From: an uncultured Clostridia bacterium
Lineage (GTDB): Bacteria; Bacillota; Clostridia; Oscillospirales; Acutalibacteraceae
Reading direction: 5' to 3'
NCBI GenBank assembly: GCA_947302895.1
Contig: CAMYWU010000013.1
Span: 1 to 14,937 of the forward strand
Length of the DNA: 14,937 nt
Positions 6,092-13,149 of the stretch are shown one piece after another. Below the pieces are notes generated by a model, which saw nothing but the letters and a program-made list of their open reading frames with translations, did no database searches and was not told the origin of the DNA. The position numbers and the translations under genes are program-made. Position 1 is the stretch's first letter; each line of letters begins with the position of its first letter.

Positions 6092-8134
6092 TTAGAAATT
6101 GATTATTCCTTCGCCGCCGTTAACCATCATAAATGCAGATGCGAAAACGAGGGAAACGATTGTCATTAATTTAATAAGTATGTTAATAGAAGGTCCTGAG
6201 GTATCCTTGAACGGATCGCCTACCGTGTCGCCAACAACAGCAGCCTTGTGCGCCTCGCTGCCCTTGCCGCCGTCCTTAAGGCTTTCTATGTATTTCTTAG
6301 CGTTATCCCAAGCACCGCCTGAGTTTGCCATAAATATTGCCATCATAACGCCGCTTACAAGTGAACCTGCAAGAAGTCCGCCAAGGCTTTCAACGCCGAG
6401 GAAGAAGCCAACTAAAATAGGAGTAACGATTGCCATAATTCCGGGAAGAATCATCTCACGAAGAGCAGCTCTCGTTGAAATTGCAACGCACCTTTTATAG
6501 TCGGGTTTTTCTGTTCCTTCAAGTATGCCTGGTTTCTCTCTGAACTGGGAGCGAACCTCCTCAATCATCTTGTTTGCCGCCTTGCCAACGCTGCTCATTG
6601 TGAAAGCAGAGAAGAGGAAGGGAAGCATACCGCCGATGAATAAGCCAACAACAACCTTTGCATCAAGAATGCTCATACCGCTTGAATGAATACCCGAAGC
6701 CTGAGCATATGAAGCGAAAAGCGCAAGCGCTGTAAGCGCAGCCGAACCGATTGCAAAGCCTTTACCAATTGCAGCGGTTGTGTTGCCAACTGAATCAAGC
6801 TTATCGGTTATTTCTCTTACCTCGGGGTCAAGCTCGCTCATTTCAGCAATACCGCCTGCGTTATCTGCGATAGGACCGTATGCATCAACTGCAACGGTTG
6901 TTCCCGTTGTTGAAAGCATACCAACTGCTGCAAGCGCAATTCCGTATAAGCCGAAGCATTTATATGAGATAAGAATGCCGATGGAGATAAACAGAATCGG
7001 AAAAGCGGTTGAACGCATACCTGCGGAAAGACCGCTGATGATGTTCGTTGCAGTTCCTGTTTTTGAGGATTCTGCAATATCCTTAACCGTTTTATACTTT
7101 TCAGAGGTGTATACCTCTGTGATTTTGCCTATTAATGTTCCTACTGCAAGTCCTGCGAAAACGCACCAGAAACCGTTGAAGCCCTTAAGAATAACCTTGC
7201 TTAAAATCGCACCTGCAACAAGAACAATTCCCGTTGTAACATGTTCACCGATATTGAGCGCCTTCTGGGGATTTTCGCCCTTTGAGTTTGCAACAATAAA
7301 GGTTGAGAAAACGGATGCAAATATCCCAACTGCGCAAAGAATAAGCGGGAAGAGTGCTGCGTTCAGTCTCATATTAGGAACGAAAGAAGCAAAAGCAAGG
7401 GTTACTGCGGAAATGATTGAGCCAACATAGCTCTCGAATAAATCAGCGCCCATGCCTGCAACGTCGCCAACATTATCGCCAACGTTGTCTGCAATTGTTG
7501 CGGGGTTTCTCGGGTCGTCCTCGGGAATACCTGCCTCAACCTTACCAACAAGGTCTGCGCCAACGTCTGCGGCTTTTGTGTATATACCGCCGCCAACTCT
7601 TGCAAAAAGTGCAATAGAGGAAGCGCCGAGGCTGAAGCCTGTTAAAATGCTGAGCATTGTTGAATCATTTACAAGGTCGAGCGTTTTATAGAGAATTAAG
7701 AAGATAAGACTGATACCTATAACACCAAGACCAACAACACTAAGTCCCATAACAGCGCCGCCGCCGAAGGCGATTTTAAGCGCTGCGCCGAGCCCCTTTT
7801 TATTAGCAGCCTGAGCTGTGCGAACATTTGCCTTTGTTGCAACGCTCATTCCGAAATAACCTGCAAGGGTCGAGAAAAGTGCGCCTGCAATAAAGCAGCA
7901 TGCTGTTGAAAAATTTATCAGAATGGCAATAAGCGCAAACAGGAATATTGAAAAAACAATAAGTATTCTGTATTCGGAGAAAAGGAATGCCTTGGCTCCT
8001 GATGCAATATTGCCCGAGATTTCTTTCATTCTTTCATTTCCTGCATCCTGTTTGTTGATAAACAGCGCAGTATACAGAGCAAAGGCGATTGCAACAATGC
8101 CTGAAACGATTGTAAGAATAAAAACAGGTGTCAT
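6092..8134 (-). CDS. hppA: Membrane-bound, K+-dependent ion-translocating pyrophosphatase
   Basis: This 680-residue polytopic protein uses pyrophosphate hydrolysis to pump Na+ and/or H+ across the membrane. The substrate-site signature is intact: [18 protein letters not shown] (181-198) and [20 protein letters not shown] (205-224). ADLFESY holds the semi-conserved transport Glu234, and the C-terminal part has [15 protein letters not shown]. The segment [10 protein letters not shown] (450-459) has Ala454 and Gly457, the K+-dependent pair, whereas K+-independent pumps have Lys and Thr there. This and the Clostridial context favour a Na+-type pump, but the ion cannot be proved from sequence. AGGAAGTG lies before the ATG. 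The gene starts 41 bp after the broken symporter gene with no terminator between, so read-through is possible. Confidence 0.95.
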   Translation of the reverse strand: MTPVFILTIVSGIVAIAFALYTALFINKQDAGNERMKEISGNIASGAKAFLFSEYRILIVFSIFLFALIAILINFSTACCFIAGALFSTLAGYFGMSVATKANVRTAQAANKKGLGAALKIAFGGGAVMGLSVVGLGVIGISLIFLILYKTLDLVNDSTMLSILTGFSLGASSIALFARVGGGIYTKAADVGADLVGKVEAGIPEDDPRNPATIADNVGDNVGDVAGMGADLFESYVGSIISAVTLAFASFVPNMRLNAALFPLILCAVGIFASVFSTFIVANSKGENPQKALNIGEHVTTGIVLVAGAILSKVILKGFNGFWCVFAGLAVGTLIGKITEVYTSEKYKTVKDIAESSKTGTATNIISGLSAGMRSTAFPILFISIGILISYKCFGLYGIALAAVGMLSTTGTTVAVDAYGPIADNAGGIAEMSELDPEVREITDKLDSVGNTTAAIGKGFAIGSAALTALALFASYAQASGIHSSGMSILDAKVVVGLFIGGMLPFLFSAFTMSSVGKAANKMIEEVRSQFREKPGILEGTEKPDYKRCVAISTRAALREMILPGIMAIVTPILVGFFLGVESLGGLLAGSLVSGVMMAIFMANSGGAWDNAKKYIESLKDGGKGSEAHKAAVVGDTVGDPFKDTSGPSINILIKLMTIVSLVFASAFMMVNGGEGIINF

Positions 8135-8156
8135 AGTATCACTTCCTAAAGGTAAA

Positions 8157-8185
8157 ATTATATAGCTAAAGCAGATTATTCTGCA
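8157..8185 (-). promoter_or_regulatory. Possible hppA promoter
   Basis: On the minus strand there is an exact TATAAT (8162-8157), but 17 nt upstream only the poor -35 TGCAGA. It overlaps the last codons of the symporter pseudogene and a small hairpin (GCAGA/TCTGC, 8171-8184). It may give hppA its own transcript, which would matter because the gene upstream is broken. Confidence 0.35.
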
Positions 8186-9714
8186 TTATCAGTAGGTGCA
8201 TTGAGCTTGTTTTGCTCGTGAAGTCGGTTTGCACGGATGTCTGCAAGTTCAACAATCATTTCCTGCTGAAGCTGACCGTGGATAGGATAAAGGATGAAGG
8301 AAACTCCGTAAAATCCTCTTGCAAGAGCAGGAAGAATACAGAAGATTGCCCAGATACCTTTAAGCATACCGGGGTCGGTCTGAGGAATGGCGTTGCCAAC
8401 AGAGTCCGTAAGGGGAACATAGTTAATCCAGGTTAAAACCATTCCCGAAAGCCAGCTTGTAACAGAAGTGGCAAGCTTTCCGAAATATCCCTGAACGGTT
8501 GTAACAAGCGCTTCGTGTCTCATTCCGTGCTTCCATTCCATCCAGTCGAGAGCCTCGGCGCTGAGAATTGTGTTTGCAACGCCGATAACCTTATTCGGAA
8601 GTCCGCATATGGTAAGACCGAAAATAACAAACGCAAGATTGAAAATCTTATTATCCTGGAAGGTCTGTCCGAACGGGTGATAACCGATTAGGAATAAGCC
8701 CATATATGCAAAGAAGCCGAAAAGACCTGCGCCAATTGCTGTTGCCCTTGCGCCAAACTTTTTAACAAGCTTTGCGGCAAAGGGAATCATAACGTAGTTC
8801 GGAATTCCAGTAAAGAGTCCGCAGATTGTCTGGTTTAAAAGAGAGCCCGTATTGTTGAGCCAGAAATAGGATTCGCTTGAGCCGCCAACCGATTTGAATG
8901 CATTGAAAAACTCTGCAAGGATAATCGAGAAAAGCGGACGGTTTGTAAAAATGTTTTTAATTGATTCAATAAACGAGGTTTCGTTCATTTCCTCACGGCT
9001 CATAAGGGGAACTCTTTCCCTCATATTAAAGAAACCGAATATTGCAAAGAACGCCGCAAGTATCAGCATAAAATATGCAAATCCGCTGTATACGCTCTTC
9101 ATTGAAATTCTGCTGTCGAGCTTTGGAAGAAGGGTAACAAGAATAGGAACAAGCGAGGGAAGCCAGGTTCCGAAAAGCTCAAAGAATTTCGTTATTGTAA
9201 TCAGGTTGTTTCTTTCGTTTGTGTTTGGAGTTATGTTGTAAATCATAAGTCCCCAAGCGCCGAAATAGCTCATACCCAAGCCGTAGATTATAATTGCGGC
9301 TCCGCACCATATGGTTTTTTGCCAGCTTGTATGAACAAAGCCGGGCGCCGTGAACATCATATATCCGCCTATAACCCAGAGGGGCAGGGGAATGATGAAA
9401 AACGGTCTGATTCTTCCCCAGCGGGTTCGGGTTCTGTCAATAATAAGACCTGAAATGGTATCATCAACTGCATCATAGATTGATGCAAAAAGGTTGATAT
9501 TTGCATATATTGTTGAATTTATCTTAAGAAACTGAATTGCAAAAAACTCTTTGAATGCGCTGACGAACTGGCTTAAATTCTTCTGACCGAAGTTAACAAG
9601 AACATATGCCGCAATTTCCTTTGGCGTTCAATAGTTCTTTTTTGTATACGCAAGCTTATCGAGAACTTCAAGCTCTTCGGCAGTAACCTGATCGCTTACT
9701 ATGGATTCAGCCAA
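8176..9714 (-). pseudogene. GPH-family sugar:cation symporter interrupted by in-frame TGA at codon 29
   Basis: The full frame has 513 codons from TTG 9714 (GAGGG 7 nt upstream) to the stop at 8176. It encodes a glycoside-pentoside-hexuronide:cation symporter (MFS superfamily) of about 12 TM segments. The signature region IYDAVDDTISGLIID (79-93) and RTRTRWGRIRPF follow the family, and EALDWMEWKHGMR appears late, as DCLDFMEWKTGVR does in the intact paralogue at 13148-14638. Codon 29 is TGA (9628-9630) within KKNY-stop-TPKEIAAY, where relatives usually have Trp, so a single TGG-to-TGA change explains it. No usable start lies between this stop and the Met at codon 119, and starting there would lose the first TM helices and the signature Asp residues. 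Otherwise the frame is clean, so the lesion is recent, a sequencing error, or read through. Confidence 0.85.
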
Positions 9715-9734
9715 AGCTTTTCCCTCATTTCATA

Positions 9735-9764
9735 ATAATATAGTTAATATTAACTCTATATTAT
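9735..9764. repeat. Imperfect palindrome at symporter promoter (operator candidate)
   Basis: The arms ATAATATAG and CTCTATATTAT surround the 10-bp perfect palindrome TTAATATTAA (9744-9753), with a 2-nt bulge on the right. It covers the -10 box and predicted start of the minus-strand symporter promoter, the usual place for a repressor of a sugar-transport gene. All of this is AT-rich, so chance symmetry is possible. Confidence 0.5.
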
Positions 9765-9786
9765 CATACGCAAAGGTCTAAATCAA
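9758..9786 (-). promoter_or_regulatory. Promoter of the symporter pseudogene
   Basis: On the minus strand, TTGATT (9786-9781), a 17-nt spacer and TAATAT (9763-9758) precede the TTG start with a leader of about 37 nt. Confidence 0.55.
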
Positions 9787-9845
9787 TAGTTTTTGTTCTA
9801 AAAAAACAAATCTTAATGTTGTTAACACTAATTCTTTGTTGATAG

Positions 9846-9874
9846 TTGACAATTTATAGAAAAGAGAATAAAAT
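9846..9874 (+). promoter_or_regulatory. Promoter of the zinc-ribbon membrane protein gene
   Basis: TTGACA (9846-9851), a 17-nt spacer and TAAAAT (9869-9874) form a strong housekeeping promoter. A TATAAT at 9883-9888 has no matching -35 and is less likely. The SD AAAGGAG (9896-9902) follows. Confidence 0.75.
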
Positions 9875-9911
9875 AGATTTCGTATAATGATTTGCAAAGG
9901 AGTGCTGTTTT

Positions 9912-10841
9912 ATGGCAAGCACCTGTCCGAATTGCGGAAAAAAACTAAAGTGGTATAATGTTAAGGCTGAATGCTCCGAGTGCGGAGTAAGCATTCCCAA
10001 TTTCAACTGGGAGGGCAGACTTGAAGAGGATGCCGAAATAATCGAGAAAAAATTCCGCTCGTTTTATAGAACAATGAATATGCTTGCATATTCAATCTGG
10101 GGAACAATCTTAAGAAGAGTAAGAATAATTCTTTCCTTCCTGCCGGCAATCGGCTTTCTTCTTCCCTGGGGATATCTTAAAAGCGATGCCGAGAGCGTTG
10201 GTCTTGATTTAGTCGGTTTGTTTATAAAAGGCAAATCGCTTATCGATATAATCGGCGATTTCTTTTCAAACAGCTCGCTTTATTTTACTAATATGGCGTA
10301 TGAGGGCAATAGCGGAATATTAACCTATTCAATGCTTTCAATTCTGTTTATGCTGCTCAGCCTTGTTTTTATTGTTGTTGCGTTTTTCCTTATTCTCTTT
10401 ACAACAAAGCATCCGAAAACAAAGGCTATGGTTGTTTTTGATGCTCTCAGTATTGCCTGTGCTATAGTAAGCGCAATAACCTTTGCTTTTGCTGTTAAAA
10501 GCACTGCAACACAGAGCGCTGTTAATTTCGGAAGCTTCTCGCTTTATAATGTAAGCGGTTCGGTTTTATGGGGCTTCTTTGTTGCGCTGGCGCTTTTAAT
10601 CGGCGCGTTTGTTGCAAATCTTCTTGTTGCAAAGGCTCCTGCAAAGAGCAATGAAACTCTTGAAGAAGAGCGTCTTGCAAGAAAAGCCGAAAAGGAAGAA
10701 AAGGAACGCCTTGAGGATATAAAGAAGGAAAAGGCTCGTGAGGAAGCTGAGAAAAAGGCTGCCGAGGAGCAGGAAAGAGTTGTTGCCGAAGCAAAGGCAA
10801 AGCTTGAAGCAAAGAAAAATAAGAAAACAAAAAAGGATTAG
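9912..10841 (+). CDS. Zinc-ribbon membrane protein with C-terminal charged coiled coil
   Basis: This 309-residue protein is in three parts. Residues 5-24 form a zinc ribbon (CPNC at 5-8, CSEC at 21-24). About four TM segments span roughly 72-90, 137-165, 170-197 and 212-242. Residues about 248-309 are almost all Glu, Lys, Arg and Ala, a long charged helix or coiled coil ending in a lysine-rich tail. No enzyme motif is visible and no named family is recognised. It is the first gene of a pair with the small membrane protein 5 bp downstream, which is also lysine-rich. The cytosolic coiled coil and zinc ribbon suggest a scaffold or a contact with nucleic acid or protein; this is inference. Confidence 0.8.
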   Translation: MASTCPNCGKKLKWYNVKAECSECGVSIPNFNWEGRLEEDAEIIEKKFRSFYRTMNMLAYSIWGTILRRVRIILSFLPAIGFLLPWGYLKSDAESVGLDLVGLFIKGKSLIDIIGDFFSNSSLYFTNMAYEGNSGILTYSMLSILFMLLSLVFIVVAFFLILFTTKHPKTKAMVVFDALSIACAIVSAITFAFAVKSTATQSAVNFGSFSLYNVSGSVLWGFFVALALLIGAFVANLLVAKAPAKSNETLEEERLARKAEKEEKERLEDIKKEKAREEAEKKAAEEQERVVAEAKAKLEAKKNKKTKKD

Positions 10842-10846
10842 TCTTT

Positions 10847-11392
10847 ATGGCAAAGGATAAAAAAGTTAAAGTAAAAAAAGAAAAAAAGCCTAAAACAAAA
10901 CAGCAAAAATGGGCAATAGGGCTTGGTATTGCTCTGCTTGCTCTGTTTGTTATAACTTTCGGCGCAAAGCTTGCAATAATGCCAAACAGCCCTCTTTACA
11001 GCAGTTATGCGCTTGCAATAATGCCGAAGTCCGTTGAAACAACCTTTGATGAAAAAGAGCTTGTTCTTTATGTTGAAAAGAATAAGGATTACGACAGAAC
11101 AAAGGAACAGCCGCTTGAAGCCTTCAGAGTTTACTATTATGAAAACAATGATGCTTCGGGTGAAAAGATTTATCTTGAAAACGGAACATCGCTTAAGGGC
11201 GAGAAAAATGAATCAAATCTTATGGTTCTTCAATTTCTTGCAAATGCAACAATTACGGACGGGATTATCAGAAAAGTAATTAACAGAATTCTTTTGGTTC
11301 TTTGCTTATTGTTAATACCATATTTCATCTTTGTATGGTACATCATCTGGTCGATAAGATATGATAAGAAAAAAGAATTAAAACAGGAATAA
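10847..11392 (+). CDS. Small membrane protein with two TM segments and an extracytoplasmic domain
   Basis: This 181-residue protein has a strongly basic N-terminus (about 22 residues, mostly Lys), TM1 at about 24-45, a loop of about 95 residues with many charged and Asn residues that should lie outside the membrane, and TM2 at about 146-168, followed by a short basic tail. No family is recognised. It follows the zinc-ribbon gene by 5 bp and ends just before a terminator hairpin, so the two make a complete two-gene unit. Co-translation and matching basic cytosolic ends suggest that they work together. Confidence 0.75.
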   Translation: MAKDKKVKVKKEKKPKTKQQKWAIGLGIALLALFVITFGAKLAIMPNSPLYSSYALAIMPKSVETTFDEKELVLYVEKNKDYDRTKEQPLEAFRVYYYENNDASGEKIYLENGTSLKGEKNESNLMVLQFLANATITDGIIRKVINRILLVLCLLLIPYFIFVWYIIWSIRYDKKKELKQE

Positions 11393-12343
11393 TCTTGAAG
11401 CTCTGCCAAAGAAACGGCAGAGCTTTTGTATTACAGGAATAAAAATTCCTGAAGCAATAAGAATATAGGATATGAAAAGCGCATTGTTAAGCGGTATAAA
11501 GAATATAATGAATATCGCAATTCTCAGTGCGCTATAAGCTATATCCAAAATGCAAAACCAATTTGTGAGCTTGCTTTTCAGATTCATTAAAGAGCAGAAA
11601 AATGCAGTTGCAAAAACAGGAATCAGGTTTATTGAAGAATATAAAAGCAGATAGCTGAAAACACCTCCCGAAAAAAGCTGCGAAAGTTCGCTTTTTAAAA
11701 ACATAATAAGAATAAAAAGCCCGAAACAACACGAAAGATATACTGTTTTCGGCGCTGATTTTTTCTTTTTTATCAGTATTATCAAGGCTTTAAATGTGCA
11801 TAACACAAATAAGCAAATCAGAAGAAATAAAGCGCATATTGCTTTAAGATTTTTGCAAAGCATATCAAAAAGATAATCGTTTTTAGAGGAAAGAATAATA
11901 TCGGAGCATATCCTTGAATCGCATTTATCAATGGGGGATAAATAAAGAAAAAGCTCGCTGTTTTCCCTAATATCGCTGATATCGACAATATGTATTTCTT
12001 TTCCGTATCCCGAAAACTTCTTGCCTGTATTATCAAAGATTATTTTACCATTTGTGTATAGCATAAAGCGAAGATTATCGGTTTTGATAATCAGTTTTGT
12101 TTGATATGCGGGAAGTTTATTCAGCGAGGTGTGATAGGTGGCGCTTGCTTCAATAGATTTAAAGCAAACCGATTTTTTGCGATTGTATTTATCAGTCCAT
12201 TTATTCAAAACGAGATGTGAGGAAGCAGGGGAAACATCCTTTTTTTGAGCTGTATTTGCCAAGGATAAAATGAAAAATAAGCCGATTAATGCCAGACAGA
12301 TTAAGCATAAAACAGCCTTTGGACTTTTAAATATATCTTTAAT
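11378..12343 (-). CDS. Membrane sensor-like protein (extracytoplasmic domain + multi-TM), no output domain
   Basis: The protein has about 321 residues from the proposed start. It has an N-terminal anchor helix (AVLCLICLALIGLFFILSLA), an extracytoplasmic region of about 130 residues with beta-like alternation, then six or so TM helices up to the end. This layout resembles the 7TM-DISM input half of Clostridial GGDEF or kinase receptors, but no output domain follows. Weak similarity only; identity uncertain. Start choice: the frame opens at TTG 12370 with a poor SD, while a strong SD (GGAGGTGG, 12356-12349) lies inside that extension, about 7 nt before ATT at 12343. No ATG, GTG or TTG is suitably spaced, so an ATT start is proposed. 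The 3' end overlaps the plus-strand gene by 15 bp. Confidence 0.65.
   Translation of the reverse strand: MKDIFKSPKAVLCLICLALIGLFFILSLANTAQKKDVSPASSHLVLNKWTDKYNRKKSVCFKSIEASATYHTSLNKLPAYQTKLIIKTDNLRFMLYTNGKIIFDNTGKKFSGYGKEIHIVDISDIRENSELFLYLSPIDKCDSRICSDIILSSKNDYLFDMLCKNLKAICALFLLICLFVLCTFKALIILIKKKKSAPKTVYLSCCFGLFILIMFLKSELSQLFSGGVFSYLLLYSSINLIPVFATAFFCSLMNLKSKLTNWFCILDIAYSALRIAIFIIFFIPLNNALFISYILIASGIFIPVIQKLCRFFGRASRLFLF
11398..11429 (+). terminator. Rho-independent terminator of the two-gene unit
   Basis: A perfect 10-bp stem AAGCTCTGCC / GGCAGAGCTT (11398-11407, 11416-11425) with an 8-nt loop is followed by TTGTATT. It lies inside the 3' coding end of the convergent minus-strand gene, whose last codons are therefore shaped by the hairpin. 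Confidence 0.8.
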
Positions 12344-12386
12344 CTTAACCACCTCCGTAATACTATGCAAAAATAAAGCTCTTTAT

Positions 12387-12413
12387 CACATTTGTCGAAA
12401 TTAAGCATAATAT
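12387..12413 (+). promoter_or_regulatory. Sigma-K-like sporulation promoter
   Basis: CAC (12387-12389), 16 nt, then CATAATAT (12406-12413) fits the mother-cell sigma-K pattern AC-N16-CATANNNT (sigma-E shares the -10). No good sigma-A -35/-10 pair is seen at this gene. The match is by eye and short, but it fits the exosporium-like product. Confidence 0.55.
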
Positions 12414-12417
12414 GTAG

Positions 12418-12436
12418 TGTGCGCTAATGACGCACA
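12418..12436 (+). promoter_or_regulatory. Leader hairpin before the BclA-like gene
   Basis: TGTGCG (12418-12423) and CGCACA (12431-12436) form a 6-bp stem with a 7-nt loop, at about the predicted 5' end of the transcript. It may stabilise the long-lived sporulation mRNA or act as an operator. Confidence 0.4.
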
Positions 12437-12457
12437 AAATAATACGGAGGTTATCAT

Positions 12458-12979
12458 ATGACGATTTACAGCGCCAGAAGATGTGTTGATAATTTACCGT
12501 GTTGCTGCGAAGATTCAAGACCGATTATGCCGATGCCGCCGATTCCAAATGTTCCTACAAGTGCTTTTGCAGATTATTATGCGTTAGCGCCAACTGATAA
12601 TGCAACACCGATTGCAGCTGGCTCAGCGGTTGCTTTCCCAAGAGGAAGCGCATCTGATTTCAGGGCTATTACAAGAGTGAGCGATTCAAGTTTCAATCTT
12701 GTTAAGCCCGGAGCATATCTTGTTATGTTTAATGTAAACACAGAGGATGCCGATCAGCTTGTTTTATCCCTTAACTCAACGGAGCTTGCCTACACTCTTA
12801 CAGGCATCGAAACAGCAGGAACTCAGATAAACGGTATTGCCGTTGTTACGGTAACTCAACCAAATTCAACCCTTAGCGTAATCAATCCTTCAAGCAGCAC
12901 AAGCGAGGTTGTTATAACCCAGAATGCAGGCGGAACATCGCCTTCTTCATCACATCTTGTTATTGTTAAACTGGCGTAA
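12458..12979 (+). CDS. BclA C-terminal-like (exosporium jelly-roll) protein without collagen repeats
   Basis: This 173-residue protein has a short N-terminus with clustered Cys (9, 15-17), a Met/Pro-rich linker (about 23-34), and a domain from about residue 37 to the end. The domain closely follows the trimer-forming jelly roll at the C-terminus of BclA-type spore glycoproteins: FADYYALAPTDNATPIAAG, then VAFPRG, ITRVSDSSFNLVKPGAYLV, LVLSLNSTEL, and a final NAGGTSPSSSHLVIVKL. BclA proteins normally carry long Gly-X-Y collagen repeats before this domain; here they are absent. The SD GGAGG lies before the ATG. A sigma-K-like promoter suggests expression in the mother cell, so a spore coat or exosporium role is likely. 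A phage- or pilus-type adhesin is the alternative. Confidence 0.8.
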   Translation: MTIYSARRCVDNLPCCCEDSRPIMPMPPIPNVPTSAFADYYALAPTDNATPIAAGSAVAFPRGSASDFRAITRVSDSSFNLVKPGAYLVMFNVNTEDADQLVLSLNSTELAYTLTGIETAGTQINGIAVVTVTQPNSTLSVINPSSSTSEVVITQNAGGTSPSSSHLVIVKLA

Positions 12980-12983
12980 AAAA

Positions 12984-13004
12984 ACAGGAGGACTTTCCTC
13001 CTGT
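12984..13004. terminator. Hairpin after the BclA-like gene
   Basis: A 9-bp stem ACAGGAGGA / TCCTCCTGT with a 3-nt loop stands 4 bp after the stop codon. It has a T-run only on the minus strand (A-run at 12978-12984 on the plus), so it is a proper intrinsic terminator for leftward transcripts and at best a weak one for the BclA-like gene. Confidence 0.6.
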
Positions 13005-13115
13005 ACATATGATAATTTCAGTGGGTAACGGGTAATTTTGCTTAATTATGTATGTAATCAGAGCAATGCGACCTTAAACTCGCAACTCAAAACGCACAAC
13101 TCGCAACGAAAAATG

Positions 13116-13149
13116 AACCCTGAACATTTCTGTTCAGGGTTTGTTTTTT
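13116..13149. terminator. Rho-independent terminator at the end of the GPH transporter
   Basis: A 10-bp stem AACCCTGAAC / GTTCAGGGTT with a 6-nt loop is followed on the plus strand by TGTTTTTT and on the minus strand by CATTTTT. It stops the leftward transporter transcript and could stop rightward read-through from the BclA-like gene. Confidence 0.8.

Noticed and set aside
6780..7430. 216-codon plus-strand frame antisense to hppA
   Set aside because: Opposite highly conserved pyrophosphatase coding sequence; low-complexity translation, no start signal.
8176..9360. Short symporter starting at Met 9360 as a functional gene
   Set aside because: It would lack the first TM helices and the conserved Asp signature of the family; the matching coding sequence continues upstream to 9714 across the TGA.
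9628..9630. Use of genetic code 4 (TGA = Trp) or selenocysteine to explain the in-frame TGA
   Set aside because: Other genes here end in TGA, Trp elsewhere is TGG, the site aligns with Trp rather than Cys, and no SECIS-like hairpin is evident.
9883..9888. TATAAT as the -10 box of the zinc-ribbon gene
   Set aside because: The TTGACA is 31 nt away and no other -35 is at 16-18 nt; TAAAAT at 9869 has the right spacing.
13077..13107. Direct 10-nt repeat AACTCGCAAC, twice, 21 nt apart
   Set aside because: Only two copies, no spacer regularity or flanking genes for a CRISPR array; probably simple-sequence drift.
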